This document shows, in pieces, positions 24,197 through 32,632 of a DNA stretch of 40,684 nucleotides. The notes under the pieces were generated by a model. That model saw only the letters and a list, made by a program, of their open reading frames with translations, was not told where the DNA came from and did no database searches. The translations under genes were made by a program, and so were the position numbers. The stretch spans positions 1 to 40,684 of the forward strand of contig NZ_LAJC01000056.1 of the NCBI RefSeq assembly GCF_000981225.1. Direction: 5' to 3'. The stretch is from Allosalinactinospora lopnorensis. GTDB lineage: Bacteria > Actinomycetota > Actinomycetes > Streptosporangiales > Streptosporangiaceae. Position 1 is the first letter of the stretch. Each line of letters begins with the position of its first letter.

Positions 24197-25330
24197 CTAT
24201 GGGGTGACGGTGAGGCCGAACCGGTCGATCCCTGGTTCGCCCCATCCCACCCACGTCAGGTAGGTCTCCTCAGCCTCGTCCCACAGATTGCGTGGACCGC
24301 GCTGCGTCACCACGGTTCGGCGAGACGCGCCGTCGCGCCGGACGAGCGCGTGGGAGGGTCCAAGGTCGGAAAGCACCACCATGGAAGATCCGTCGGCGGA
24401 TTCGCTGCCCGCGACGGTGACACCAGGAGCGACCCCTGCCAGCGCCACCTCGAACCCACGGCCGGCTCGGGTCACGCGTCGCGGATCCACGCGCGCAACC
24501 GACTCACGCTCATCGTCAGCGAGTGAGGCGCCTGGCCGGCGCTGGGCGCGCACCATCATGTACCCGCAGGTGCCACGGAACCTGCCGACCGCACATTCCC
24601 CCGTGGCGGTGAGCCGAACCTTGTGGCCCCCGACCCCAGGCATCCACGGTGCAACGATGACACCACCGGGCCGGGTCTGCTCAACCCAGGTGTAAGGGAT
24701 TTCGCGAACGCCGCAGGTGACATGAAGACGGTCGTAGGGCGCGCCTTCCGGCCAGCCTTCGGTGCCATCGCCGACAACCACCGTCGGCGCGTATCCCGCG
24801 CGGTCCAGGGTCGCCGCCGCCTGCTTGGCGATCTGTTCGTCCACCTCGACCGTGGTGACGTTGTTCGATCCGAACCGGACGCACAGAAGCGCGGCCGTCC
24901 ACCCAGTGCCCGTTCCGATCTCCAACACCCGGTCACCTGAGTAGGGCTCAAGAAGATCAAGGAACTCGAAGATATTGCTGGGCGCGGAGCTGGAACTAGT
25001 GAAGCTTGCTGCTTGGGACGCAGTCTTCTCGGTGAGGTCGGTGGCGCCATCGTCGATCTGGGTGACGATCACACTGTCGCTGTAGACCGCGCGTCGCCAC
25101 AGCTCCGGGTCGGCGGCTCGATCAATCCAGTAACCGGGCCCGGGTCCTAGAGGAGCAGCCCATGCCGCACCAGGAATGAATTGCTCGCGGGACACCGCGT
25201 GCAGGGCCTCGACCCATTCCGGTGACGCGAGGTGGGCAAGGTCGTTAGGGCCGGGGGAAACCATAGAGCGACCGTAACCCGACAGTCGCGCAGTGTCAGA
25301 AGGACGGCCGACTCGGCCACGATCCGTCAC
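24197..25330 (-). CDS. PIMT-like protein methyltransferase, truncated by an early TAG
   Basis: A 377-residue S-adenosylmethionine-dependent methyltransferase resembling protein-L-isoaspartate methyltransferases. Motif I is VLEIGTGTGWTAALL; VTTVEVD is motif post-I, and the region with TRPGGVIVAPWMP is motif III-like. Such PIMT homologues, with a ~150-residue C-terminal extension like the one here, include methyltransferases of RiPP clusters, but no precursor or ATP-grasp partner is visible. The GTG at 25330 overlaps the stop of the upstream gene fragment (GTGA) and has GGAG a few nt upstream; an ATG at 25264 is an alternative. After the TAG at 24197-24199 the same frame continues with GQHVWLDDPNNPLG to a TAG at 24152, so the last ~14 residues have been cut off by a nonsense change. 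Confidence 0.75.
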   Translation of the reverse strand: MTDRGRVGRPSDTARLSGYGRSMVSPGPNDLAHLASPEWVEALHAVSREQFIPGAAWAAPLGPGPGYWIDRAADPELWRRAVYSDSVIVTQIDDGATDLTEKTASQAASFTSSSSAPSNIFEFLDLLEPYSGDRVLEIGTGTGWTAALLCVRFGSNNVTTVEVDEQIAKQAAATLDRAGYAPTVVVGDGTEGWPEGAPYDRLHVTCGVREIPYTWVEQTRPGGVIVAPWMPGVGGHKVRLTATGECAVGRFRGTCGYMMVRAQRRPGASLADDERESVARVDPRRVTRAGRGFEVALAGVAPGVTVAGSESADGSSMVVLSDLGPSHALVRRDGASRRTVVTQRGPRNLWDEAEETYLTWVGWGEPGIDRFGLTVTP

Positions 25331-25458
25331 GTTTCTCCGTGGCGGGTCTTGTCCTCATATGCCTGCGGCGGACCTGTCCGCTCGATGCACTGGGCGATCC
25401 GTTCCTCGATCGAGGGAACACCATCGAGATCGGGTGGGGTCGGACACCCCCGCCATAT
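25327..25458 (-). pseudogene. 3' fragment of a gene cut off at repeat B
   Basis: The frame that ends at the TGA 25327 reads GVPSIEERIAQCIERTGPPQ and then AYEDKTRHGET. It is protein-like and its stop overlaps the methyltransferase GTG by 4 nt, the sign of a true upstream gene in the operon. No acceptable start exists before the frame runs into direct repeat B at 25459. The gene's 5' part has therefore probably been lost when the repeat arrived. Function unknown. Confidence 0.55.
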
Positions 25459-25851
25459 ATTACTCTCCGCATTCAGCGTGTCGCGGTACGCAAAAACGGA
25501 ACCGTTGATTACCGTGTGTGAGATTCGGTTGTGTCGCCGTTTCCCGAGGGCGACGAACCCGGCCGATCCGGCCACCGCCGGACGCCAGATCCGCAGAGCC
25601 GTCCAATCAAGGGTTTCGGTGTGTTCACGACGCTCTCTCGCAGGACGACGATCCTGATCGCCTCCTCTCTCGCGGTAACGACGGCTGGGACGTTCGCCAT
25701 TGTGCAGAGCTGGGACACGCCGCCGGCCGCGGTCACCGAAGCCGACGACCACACCGCCGCTCCGCAGACTCCCCGGCCCTCCCGGCAGGCCGCCGTCACT
25801 CCCGTGGTGCACCCGCGCCCGGGTGAGGTCGCGGCCTGCGAGGAACCGGGA
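25459..25851 (+). repeat. Direct repeat copy B: upstream region and 5' part of the esterase gene
   Basis: Blocks 25459-25577 and 25734-25851 match copy A (20772-21002) at roughly 95 percent identity by eye, with long identical runs of about 70 bp in each. The intervening 157 bp, present only here, hold the esterase start codon and signal peptide. It is the right boundary of the island. Confidence 0.9.
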
Positions 25852-26618
25852 GAGGAGGAGATCGTGCAGGTCCCCGATGAGGGCGCCCCCAACGGCAAGC
25901 GCCCCGTCTGGATCCGGCGCCCGCCCGGGGCCGACAGCGACGACGTCCCCGTGCTCTACCTGCTGCACGGCTCCACCGGCACGCACCACGACATCATCGA
26001 CGCGACGTCGGCCCCTTGATGGACAAGGAGATGTGCCGCACGGGTGTGGAGTTCGTCATCGCCGCCCCGCACGGCCAGGAGGAGCAGCACACCGACACCG
26101 AGTGGGGTGACGCCGTCCACGGCCGCTTCAACATCGAGACGTTCGTCACCGAGAAGGCGATCGAGGTCGTGGAGGGCGAGCAGCGCCGGCCGCAGGAGCT
26201 CCGCGCGATCGGCGGGTTCTCCATGGGCGGTTACGGTTCCGCGGCGCTGTCTCTGCGCAATCCCGACACCTACTCCCAGGTGGTGAGCTGGGGCGGCTAC
26301 TTCAGGGTCGACGACCCCAGCGGCACTTTCGGCGACGACACCGACGCGCACGCGCCCGATCTGCTGATCGACGACCCCCGCGCCGCCGATATCCGTTTCA
26401 AGCTCATCGAGGGGGCCGAGGACCGGACCCCGTTGCAGGAGGGCAGCATCCACGGCGAGGCGGAGCGGTTCTCCGCCCTGCTGCGGGAGCGCGGAATGAC
26501 GGTCGAGACGGCGTTCCCCCCGGGCGGCCACGACTTCGCCACCTGGACTCCGACCTTCCCGGACGCCGTGGACTTCCTGGTCGAAGGGTGGACCGCCTCC
26601 GAGGCCGACCGGGACTGA
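25621..26618 (+). pseudogene. Secreted alpha/beta-hydrolase esterase (PF00756-like), frameshifted
   Basis: Two frames join into a secreted esterase of ~330 residues. The first starts at the GTG 25621 with a signal sequence (TTILIASSLAVTTAGTFAIV) and runs through VPVLYLLHGSTGTHHDIIDA. The second continues with VGPLMDKEMCRTGVEFVIAA, GGFSMGGYGSAALSLRN (nucleophile Ser in GFSMGG) and PPGGHDFATW (catalytic His). They break at 26001-26005; GAC-GCC-GAC-GTC, with one more C, would repair it. The family includes S-formylglutathione hydrolase-like and mycolyltransferase-like enzymes. Its promoter region is the duplicated block. It is followed after 139 bp by mshA. Confidence 0.75.
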
Positions 26619-26757
26619 CCTCCGCCGGCGTTCCGCCCCCGCGCCGCCGGCCGTCGCGCCCACTCCCCTACCCCGGCTGCACTCCGCCGGCCGCCGCCCC
26701 TCCATTATGGGAACACTGCGTGCCCTGGTCGCTGTTAACCAGTGATTGAGGCGCGGG

Positions 26758-28116
26758 ATGAAAGCCGCTGGAGGAGAGAGAGGGCCGACACTGGTGGTGC
26801 CGTACAGCCCCGACGTGCCCGACACGCGATTTCCGAGCCGCGGACGGTCACCGTTCCCTCGGCGAATCGCCACCATCAGCCTGCACACCTCCCCACTCGA
26901 ACAGCCGGGGACGGGCGACGCGGGCGGGATGAACGTCTACGTGGTCGAGGTCGCCAAGCGCCTCGCCGAACGCGGTATCGCCGTTGACGTGTTCACCCGC
27001 GCCACTCGCCCGGACCAGCCGCCGACGGTCGAGATGGCACCCGGTGTCACAGTGCGGCACATCCCGGCCGGCCCCTTCGGTGATCTGGACAAACACGCCC
27101 TCGCCCGGCACCTGTGCCCATTCATCTTCGGGGTGCTGCAGACCGAGGCGCGCAACGACGCGGGGCACTACGACCTCGTGCACGGCCACTACTGGCTTTC
27201 GGGCCGCGCCGGACTCGCCGCCGCGCACCGCTGGGGCGTGCCCATGGTGCAGTCGATGCACACCCTGGCCAAGGTCAAGAACGCGTTCCTGGCCGAGGGG
27301 GACGCCCCCGAACCCGAGGGGCGGATCCGCGGCGAGGAGCACCTCGTGCGGCACGCGGACCACCTCGTCGCCAACACCGCCGACGAAGCACGGCAGCTCA
27401 CCGGCTACTACGGCGCCGACCCCGCCCGGGTCAGCACGGTGCCGCCCGGAGTCGACCTGGACATGTTCACACCGGGCTCGCGGACGGCGGCGCTGCGGCG
27501 CATCGGTCTGCCCCCGGACACCGAACTGCTGCTCTTCGTCGGGCGCGTCCAGCGGCTGAAAGCGCCTGATGTACTGCTCCGCACCGCCGCCGCGCTTCTG
27601 GAACGGGACCCCTCGCTGCGCGACCGGCTCGTTGTGGGCATCGTCGGCGGGCTGTCCGGCGGCGACCGCGCCGAGCCGCAGCGGCTGTCCTCCCTGGCCC
27701 GTTCCCTGGGGATCGCAGACATCCTGCGCATGGAGCCGCCGCGCTCGCGCACCGAGCTGGCCCACTACTATCGGGCGGCGACCGCCACCGTCGTGCCCTC
27801 GTACTCGGAGTCGTTCGGGCTGGTCGCGGTGGAATCCGAGGCGTGCGGGACACCGGTCGTGGCGGCCCGGGTGGGCGGGTTGCCCACGGCCGTACGCGAC
27901 GGGGTTTCGGGGGTGCTCATCGACGGCCACGATCCGGCGGACTACGCGCGCACGGTGCACCGGATGATCACCGAGCCGACCTGGCGCGACGCGCTGGGCC
28001 GTGCCGCCGTCAGGCACGCGGCCGGGTTCAGCTGGGGAGCGTCCGTGGACGGGCTGCTGGACCTCTACCGTGGGACGCTGGTCGGGGAACCGCTGCCCGT
28101 GGCCGCCAACCAGTGA
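26758..28116 (+). CDS. mshA: D-inositol-3-phosphate glycosyltransferase, mycothiol synthesis
   Basis: A 452-residue GT-B glycosyltransferase that attaches N-acetylglucosamine from UDP-GlcNAc to inositol 3-phosphate, the first step of mycothiol synthesis. The family N-terminus is seen in SLHTSPLEQPGTGDAGGMNV, the inositol-phosphate site in YDLVHGHYWLSGRAGL, and the nucleotide-sugar EX7E motif in PSYSESFGLVAVESEACG. The frame opens at a TTG at 26746; I use the ATG at 26758, which has GAGG 6 nt upstream. The first ~40 residues are not conserved. mshA-ybjN-gpmA is the standard actinobacterial order. Confidence 0.95.
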   Translation: MKAAGGERGPTLVVPYSPDVPDTRFPSRGRSPFPRRIATISLHTSPLEQPGTGDAGGMNVYVVEVAKRLAERGIAVDVFTRATRPDQPPTVEMAPGVTVRHIPAGPFGDLDKHALARHLCPFIFGVLQTEARNDAGHYDLVHGHYWLSGRAGLAAAHRWGVPMVQSMHTLAKVKNAFLAEGDAPEPEGRIRGEEHLVRHADHLVANTADEARQLTGYYGADPARVSTVPPGVDLDMFTPGSRTAALRRIGLPPDTELLLFVGRVQRLKAPDVLLRTAAALLERDPSLRDRLVVGIVGGLSGGDRAEPQRLSSLARSLGIADILRMEPPRSRTELAHYYRAATATVVPSYSESFGLVAVESEACGTPVVAARVGGLPTAVRDGVSGVLIDGHDPADYARTVHRMITEPTWRDALGRAAVRHAAGFSWGASVDGLLDLYRGTLVGEPLPVAANQ

Positions 28117-28136
28117 GCCTACAGAGAGCCGCACGC

Positions 28137-28649
28137 ATGCCATCACAGGAGCACGCGACCGCCATTGTGGCGATCGAATCCGCCATCAAGGAGGCGGAGC
28201 TCGAGTTCGAACGCCCGCGCCCGGACGCGTTCCTCGTCACCCTCCCCGGACAGCGCAAGATCAAGACGCTGGTCTGGCTGAACGTCGGCGAGCACAGCCT
28301 GCTGCTGAAGGCGTTCTTCTGCCGCCAGCCCGACGAGAACCACGCCGCGTTCTACCGCTGGCTCATGCACAAGAACGAGAACATGTACGGCATGGCCTTC
28401 GCGGCCGACGACGCGGGCGACGTCTACATCGTGGGCCGGCTCCCGCTCTCCGGCGTCACCGCGGACGAGGTCGACCGGCTCCTCGGCTGCGCGCTGACCT
28501 ACTCCGACGAGAACTTCAACGGTGCTCTGGAACGGGGTTTCGCCTCCTCGATCCGCAAGGAGTGGCAGTGGCGGCTCGACAACGGCCACACGCTGCGCAA
28601 CCTGGAGGCGTTCCGGCACCTCGTCGAACAGCCCGCGGAAGTGGAGTAG
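28137..28649 (+). CDS. YbjN-domain protein
   Basis: A 170-residue YbjN-type protein. The family is widespread next to mshA and gpmA and has a fold like a type III secretion chaperone; its role is unclear. [37 protein letters not shown] and the long C-terminal helix are typical. The ATG at 28137 lies 20 bp after mshA and is probably in its operon. No signal peptide. Confidence 0.9.
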   Translation: MPSQEHATAIVAIESAIKEAELEFERPRPDAFLVTLPGQRKIKTLVWLNVGEHSLLLKAFFCRQPDENHAAFYRWLMHKNENMYGMAFAADDAGDVYIVGRLPLSGVTADEVDRLLGCALTYSDENFNGALERGFASSIRKEWQWRLDNGHTLRNLEAFRHLVEQPAEVE

Positions 28650-28694
28650 ACCAGTCCGCCCCCTCCGGTGGCCGCTCCCCGCTCCGGGACTCGC

Positions 28695-28700
28695 TAGGCT
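28695..28700 (+). promoter_or_regulatory. -10 box of gpmA
   Basis: TAGGCT ends 7 nt before the gpmA ATG at 28708, pointing to a leaderless message separate from the mshA-ybjN transcript. No standard -35 is visible. Confidence 0.4.
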
Positions 28701-28707
28701 GGCGGCC

Positions 28708-29454
28708 ATGGGGACTCTGGTTCTGCTGCGACACGGCGAAAGTGTCTGGAACGCCGAAGGGCTGTTCACCGGCTGGGTGGACGTGGACCTTTCCGAAACG
28801 GGCGAGGAAGAGGCGCGCAAGGGCGGCAGGCTGCTGCTCGAAGCCGACCTCCGGCCCGACATCGTGCACACCTCGGTGCTGAAGCGCGCCATCCGCACCG
28901 CTGAGATCGGACTCGACGAGGCCGGGCTGAACTGGCTTCCGGTGCGGCGCTCCTGGCGGCTCAACGAGCGGCACTACGGCGCGCTGCAAGGCAAGAACAA
29001 GGCGCAGACGCGGGAGGAGTACGGCGAGGAGCAGTTCATGGTCTGGCGGCGCTCCTATGACACGCCGCCGCCGGAGCTCTCCGACGACGACACCTACTCC
29101 CAGGTGGGTGACCGGCGCTACGCCGACCTGCCGCCGGAGCTGATACCGCGCACCGAGTGCCTGGCCGACGTCGTCGACCGGATGCTTCCGTACTGGTACG
29201 ACGCGATCGTGCCCGACCTCGCGGCCGGACGCACCGTCCTGGTCGCCGCGCACGGGAACTCCCTGCGGGCACTGGTGAAGCACCTCGACGGGGTCGACGA
29301 CGAGACCATCGCCGGGCTGAACATCCCGACCGGCATCCCGCTGGTCTACGAGCTCAACGACGACTTCACCCCCCGCAAGACGGGCGGCGAGTACCTGGAC
29401 CCCGAGGCGGCCAAGGCCGCGATCGAGGCCGTGAAGAACCAGGGAAAGAAGTAG
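28708..29454 (+). CDS. gpmA: 2,3-bisphosphoglycerate-dependent phosphoglycerate mutase
   Basis: A 248-residue histidine phosphatase-fold enzyme that interconverts 3- and 2-phosphoglycerate in glycolysis. The phospho-histidine is His9 in [30 protein letters not shown] and [12 protein letters not shown] give the other catalytic residues. Length is standard. Start at the ATG 28708. It is followed 10 bp later by a very strong terminator shared with the convergent DsrE-like gene. Confidence 0.97.
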   Translation: MGTLVLLRHGESVWNAEGLFTGWVDVDLSETGEEEARKGGRLLLEADLRPDIVHTSVLKRAIRTAEIGLDEAGLNWLPVRRSWRLNERHYGALQGKNKAQTREEYGEEQFMVWRRSYDTPPPELSDDDTYSQVGDRRYADLPPELIPRTECLADVVDRMLPYWYDAIVPDLAAGRTVLVAAHGNSLRALVKHLDGVDDETIAGLNIPTGIPLVYELNDDFTPRKTGGEYLDPEAAKAAIEAVKNQGKK

Positions 29455-29464
29455 CCGACCGGCC

Positions 29465-29498
29465 GCGGCCCGCACCCCGTTCCGGGGGTGCGGGCCGC
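29465..29498. terminator. Bidirectional terminator between gpmA and the DsrE-like gene
   Basis: A perfect 14-bp stem, GCGGCCCGCACCCC with GGGGTGCGGGCCGC and a 6-nt loop, lies between the stop codons of the convergent genes (29454 and 29504). It lacks a U-run but is very stable on both strands. Confidence 0.8.
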
Positions 29499-29503
29499 GC
29501 GTG

Positions 29504-29869
29504 TCAGTAGACGAGTGCCTGGGCTCCGTCGGCGGTGACCTCCTCGACGAACGTCGGCGCTCCCGCGATCCGGACGCCGTCGACCAGGTCGCTTTCGGTG
29601 AGCTCCCGCCGGGCGGCGCACTGGCCGCACAACGTGATCCGGCCCCCGGCCAGGACTCCCTCCAGCAGGTCCTCCAGCGGGGCCGCGTGCGAGAGCGAGA
29701 AGGCCTTCCCGGCGCGGCCCGGGACCGCGAGCCAACTGGCCTCCCCCGCCAGCCACAGCGACACCTCGACTCCGCTCGCCACCGCTGTGGCCGCTATCGT
29801 GAACGCCTGGTTGCAGCGCTCCGGCTCGTCCTCACCTACCGTGACCTTGATCACCAACGCACGACTCAT
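29504..29869 (-). CDS. DsrE/DsrF-like small protein
   Basis: A 121-residue protein of the DsrE/F-like fold, found in sulfur relay and in many proteins of unknown role. It begins MSRALVIKVTVGEDEPERCN and has cysteines in LCGQCAARREL, which could take part in sulfur transfer. The ATG at 29869 has no ribosome site; a -10-like TACGCT (29877-29882 on the minus strand) ends 7 nt before it, so the message is probably leaderless. It is convergent with gpmA. The exact substrate cannot be told. Confidence 0.8.
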   Translation of the reverse strand: MSRALVIKVTVGEDEPERCNQAFTIAATAVASGVEVSLWLAGEASWLAVPGRAGKAFSLSHAAPLEDLLEGVLAGGRITLCGQCAARRELTESDLVDGVRIAGAPTFVEEVTADGAQALVY

Positions 29870-29876
29870 GATGGTC

Positions 29877-29882
29877 AGCGTA
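29877..29882 (-). promoter_or_regulatory. -10 box of the DsrE-like gene
   Basis: Minus-strand TACGCT lies 7 nt before the ATG at 29869, the same arrangement as at 6808 and 28695. Confidence 0.4.
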
Positions 29883-29958
29883 GCCCTTGGCGAGGACGGC
29901 GCGGACCGGCCGGCTCACATCGCGTTGAGTGCCAGCAGCAGCCCAGTGCAGGCCGCCA

Positions 29959-30683
29959 TCATGCGCCGCCGCCGAGCAGGAGCGCTCCGGCCCCTTTGGG
30001 CACCGGGCCCGACGCCTCCGAGTCGTCACCGTCCCCGCGTTCGACGCGGAGCCGCCCGCCGGGAGGCGGGACGATCACCGGCCGACCATCGCGCATCTCC
30101 ACCACACCGTGCACGGCGATCGGGGCGCCGGGCCTGATGACCCACTCCCGGTACTCGAACTCGATGGTCTCGCCACGGAAGATCCCGGAGATCCGGCCTT
30201 TGACCCGCGGCAGAAGATCGTCGGCCGGGGCCGGAACCCCCTGCTGCGGGCGACCGACAACGCGCTGCAGGCACATGTCGGCCCCGCTGAGTTCGGCGCC
30301 CTCGGGGTCCACCAGGACGGTGCCGCCCTTCCACGCCCGGCGGCCGGGGGCGACGATGCCGAACAGCTCCGCGGAGGCGTGGTCGGCGATGGGGTCGCAC
30401 ACCCGCTCCCGCTCGACCCCGTTCTGCGGGAGGGACCAGTAGTGGCGCAGCACTTCGTGCCCGTGCCAGACACAGTCGGTGCGGGCCAGCCGTGACTCGA
30501 CGAGCCCATCGGGCCCGGGGACCGCGATTCCCGTGGCGGTGATCGGCTCACCGGCGCGTGTGGCCACCGCGCGCGGCCGGAGTGCGGCGGTTCCGCGCCG
30601 CAGGTACCACCGGCGCCCGGCGGGATAGGCCAGCAGGGCCAGGATCGCCGCACCGGCCAGGAGGCTCCCACGATCGCCAGCAT
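29959..30683 (-). pseudogene. GIDE-domain (E3-ligase-like) membrane protein, frameshifted near its start
   Basis: A protein of about 241 residues of the GIDE family, membrane proteins that share a module with the mitochondrial E3 ligase MUL1 but lack the RING finger in bacteria. The main frame gives a membrane segment (AGAAILALLAYPAGRRWYLR), then RLARTDCVWHGHEVLRHYWS and GTVLVDPEGAELSGADMCLQ. There is no start codon in this frame near the N-terminus. The ATG at 30683 (MLAIVGA) is in a frame that joins it if one C is added to the CC near 30664-30665. A shift in the assembly or a recent mutation is inferred. The ATG overlaps a 13-residue upstream ORF. Confidence 0.6.
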
Positions 30684-30724
30684 CACAGGCAGCCTCTTTT
30701 CCTCTCGTCCGGCTTGTGCGCCAT
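30683..30724 (-). CDS. Possible 13-residue leader ORF coupled to the GIDE gene
   Basis: A mini-ORF reading MAHKPDERKRGCL starts at the ATG 30724 behind a good ribosome site (CGGAGGGCC) and ends TGATG, overlapping the ATG of the GIDE gene. It may exist only to couple or tune translation of the GIDE gene. The same frame is open to 31000, but that longer sequence is Arg/Pro-rich and not protein-like. Confidence 0.35.
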   Translation of the reverse strand: MAHKPDERKRGCL

Positions 30725-31149
30725 CGGCCCTCCGTATCCTTCTGGTGCCGCGGCGCCCGAATATCCTTCTTTACCAGGTTTCCGGAAGGCGCCGGCCACA
30801 CGGTGCGGCGCCGACCGTGCGGTCGGCCTCCTGCCCGCGGCGGCGCTCCCCCTGTCGTACCGGACCGTGTCGACCGGGTCATGAATGCCGGATTGCCGGT
30901 CGCCGCTCTGCGGGACACGCGGCGAGGACGCCGCGCCGACGGCAGACGGCGCTCCCTTGGCCGGGCGCCGCGACTCCCGGACAGTATGCACCTGCTCCAC
31001 ATGTCCGAAGCCCCGGCCGGGAGACCCGCGGAGCCGCGGTGGCCGAGATCACCCGGAGGACGGAGCCCTCGACGGCGAGCCCCCACGGGGGCGGCGAGGC
31101 GTCCGTCACAACGGAGAGCCGAGGCCGGATCGGCCCCGGCTCGCTCCGG
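30725..31149. other. Gap between the GIDE gene and the P450 gene
   Basis: I see no gene. A -10-like AT-richer patch is present near 30760-30775 (GATATTCGG on the minus strand), which may be the promoter of the GIDE gene. A terminator-like hairpin lies at 31116-31142. Otherwise it is GC-rich sequence with no protein-like frame on either strand. Confidence 0.4.
31116..31142 (-). terminator. Hairpin downstream of the P450 gene
   Basis: GAGCCG-a-GGCCG pairs with CGGCC-c-CGGCTC around a GAT loop, an 11-bp stem with one mismatch, 7 bp past the P450 stop codon. No U-run. Confidence 0.5.
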
Positions 31150-32340
31150 CTAGGGCGTGAAGCGCACCGGCAGCTCCTCCACGCCGTTGGAGACGATGGA
31201 GGGCAGCGGTCGCGGTTCGGCTTCCGCCAGCGCGAGGTCGGGGAACCGCTCGAACAGCTCCGGCAGGGCGATCGCGAGCTCCAGCCGGGCCAGGTTCGCT
31301 CCCAGGCAGTAGTGCCGCCCGTGCGCGAACGCGATATGGCTCTTGTCCGCTCGGGTGATGTCGAACAGGTGGGCGGTATCGCCGTGCCGGTCGGGGTCGC
31401 GCCCGGCCGAACCGTAGGACACCAGCACCGCGTCCCCCGCGGCCATGGTCACGCCGTCGATCTCCACCTCTTCGGCGGTGTAGCGCAACGGAACGTTCTG
31501 GATCGAGCTGTCCCATCGCAGGGTTTCCTCGATGACGTCGTTCCAGGTGTAGATACCGTTCCTGACGAGGTCGAGCTGCTCGGGATGAGTGAGAAGCGCT
31601 CGCACCGCATTGACCAGCAGGTTCATCGTGGTCTCGTAGCCGGCGCCGATGATGAGGATCAGCGTCCACACGAGTTCGGACTCGGTGAGCCGGTCGTCCT
31701 CGTCACGGGCGGCGATCAGTGCGCTGGTCATGTCGTCGCCCGGCTCGCCGCGCTTCCTCGCCACGAGTTCGGAGAGGAACCTCTGCAGGCTCTCGTGGGT
31801 GGAGGCTGCCACCTCGGAGGTGATGTTCTGGTCGAACACCCTCCCGATCATCCGATGCAGCTCCGGGCGTTCCTCCTCGGGAACACCGAAGAGCTCACTG
31901 GTGATCGTCATGGGCAGGGGGAGGGCGAAGGCGCGCTTCAGGTCGGCCTCGCCTCCGCCGGCCGCCATATCGTCCAGCAGCCGGCTGACGAGGCCGGTGA
32001 CGTAGTCCCGCATCTCCTCGACGCGGCGGGGGGTGAACGCCTTCGACACCAGCGTGCGCAACCGGGTGTGGTCCGCGTCGTCGCGGGCCAGCATGTTGTC
32101 GTTGGCGACCCAGCTGATCAGTTGCCAGTCGCCGGGGATCCTGCCCTCGCGCCAAGCGCGCCAGTGGATCGGGTTCTTCTTGACCTGCGGATGGGTGAGC
32201 ACCTGCATGATGGCGGAATGGCGGGTCACCACCCACGCGTCGACATCGCCGGGAAGCCTGACCGGGACGATCGGCCCGAGCTCCCGAAGGCGCTCCGACT
32301 GGCCGTGGAGGTCTCCGGTAGTGAGAGGGACTGATTGCAC
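31150..32340 (-). CDS. Cytochrome P450
   Basis: A 396-residue soluble bacterial P450 monooxygenase. The I-helix oxygen-binding motif is seen in LIIGAGYETTMN (A-G-x-E-T-T), the ExxR motif in EETLRWDSS, and the haem-binding loop in IAFAHGRHYCLGANLA with the axial cysteine in HYCLG. The third residue of FGxGxHxC is A rather than G (FAHGRHYC), which occurs in some families. No ferredoxin or reductase gene is adjacent, so redox partners must be elsewhere. Substrate unknown. The GTG at 32340 is chosen because AGGAAGGA precedes it by 5 nt; the frame stays open to 32424. Confidence 0.92.
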   Translation of the reverse strand: MQSVPLTTGDLHGQSERLRELGPIVPVRLPGDVDAWVVTRHSAIMQVLTHPQVKKNPIHWRAWREGRIPGDWQLISWVANDNMLARDDADHTRLRTLVSKAFTPRRVEEMRDYVTGLVSRLLDDMAAGGGEADLKRAFALPLPMTITSELFGVPEEERPELHRMIGRVFDQNITSEVAASTHESLQRFLSELVARKRGEPGDDMTSALIAARDEDDRLTESELVWTLILIIGAGYETTMNLLVNAVRALLTHPEQLDLVRNGIYTWNDVIEETLRWDSSIQNVPLRYTAEEVEIDGVTMAAGDAVLVSYGSAGRDPDRHGDTAHLFDITRADKSHIAFAHGRHYCLGANLARLELAIALPELFERFPDLALAEAEPRPLPSIVSNGVEELPVRFTP

Positions 32341-32632
32341 GGTGTTCCTTCCTGGGGCTGGGGCGGAACGGCAGAAGGCGGCCGGTGGCGTCCTGCTGAG
32401 GCGGAGAGGAGCGCGAAGGCGCATCGCGGCGCCCTTTCGGGGGTGTCACCGGCCCTTCGGAGCCACGAAAACGCCTTCACCGCAGGGGATCCCGCGCAGC
32501 ATACGCCCCCCGGCGGCCGGAACCGGCCCGCGGGTACGGCCGCGCCCCTGACACGGGCGGCGCTGGTGGGCGGCCCGCCCGCGACCGGCGGCTAGGCTGT
32601 TGGCCGTTCCCGCGAATACGCAATGAGGAGTC
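32341..32632. other. Divergent promoter region of P450 and nitrobindin genes
   Basis: The ~290-bp region has no gene. TAGGCT at 32593-32598 is a -10 candidate for the plus-strand gene at 32633, with a ~30-nt leader. No -10/-35 pair is clear for the P450. Confidence 0.35.

Noticed and set aside
30745-32334. 529-residue plus-strand frame over the P450 gene
   Set aside because: The minus strand encodes a complete P450 with all motifs; the plus frame is Arg/Gly/His-rich shadow sequence.
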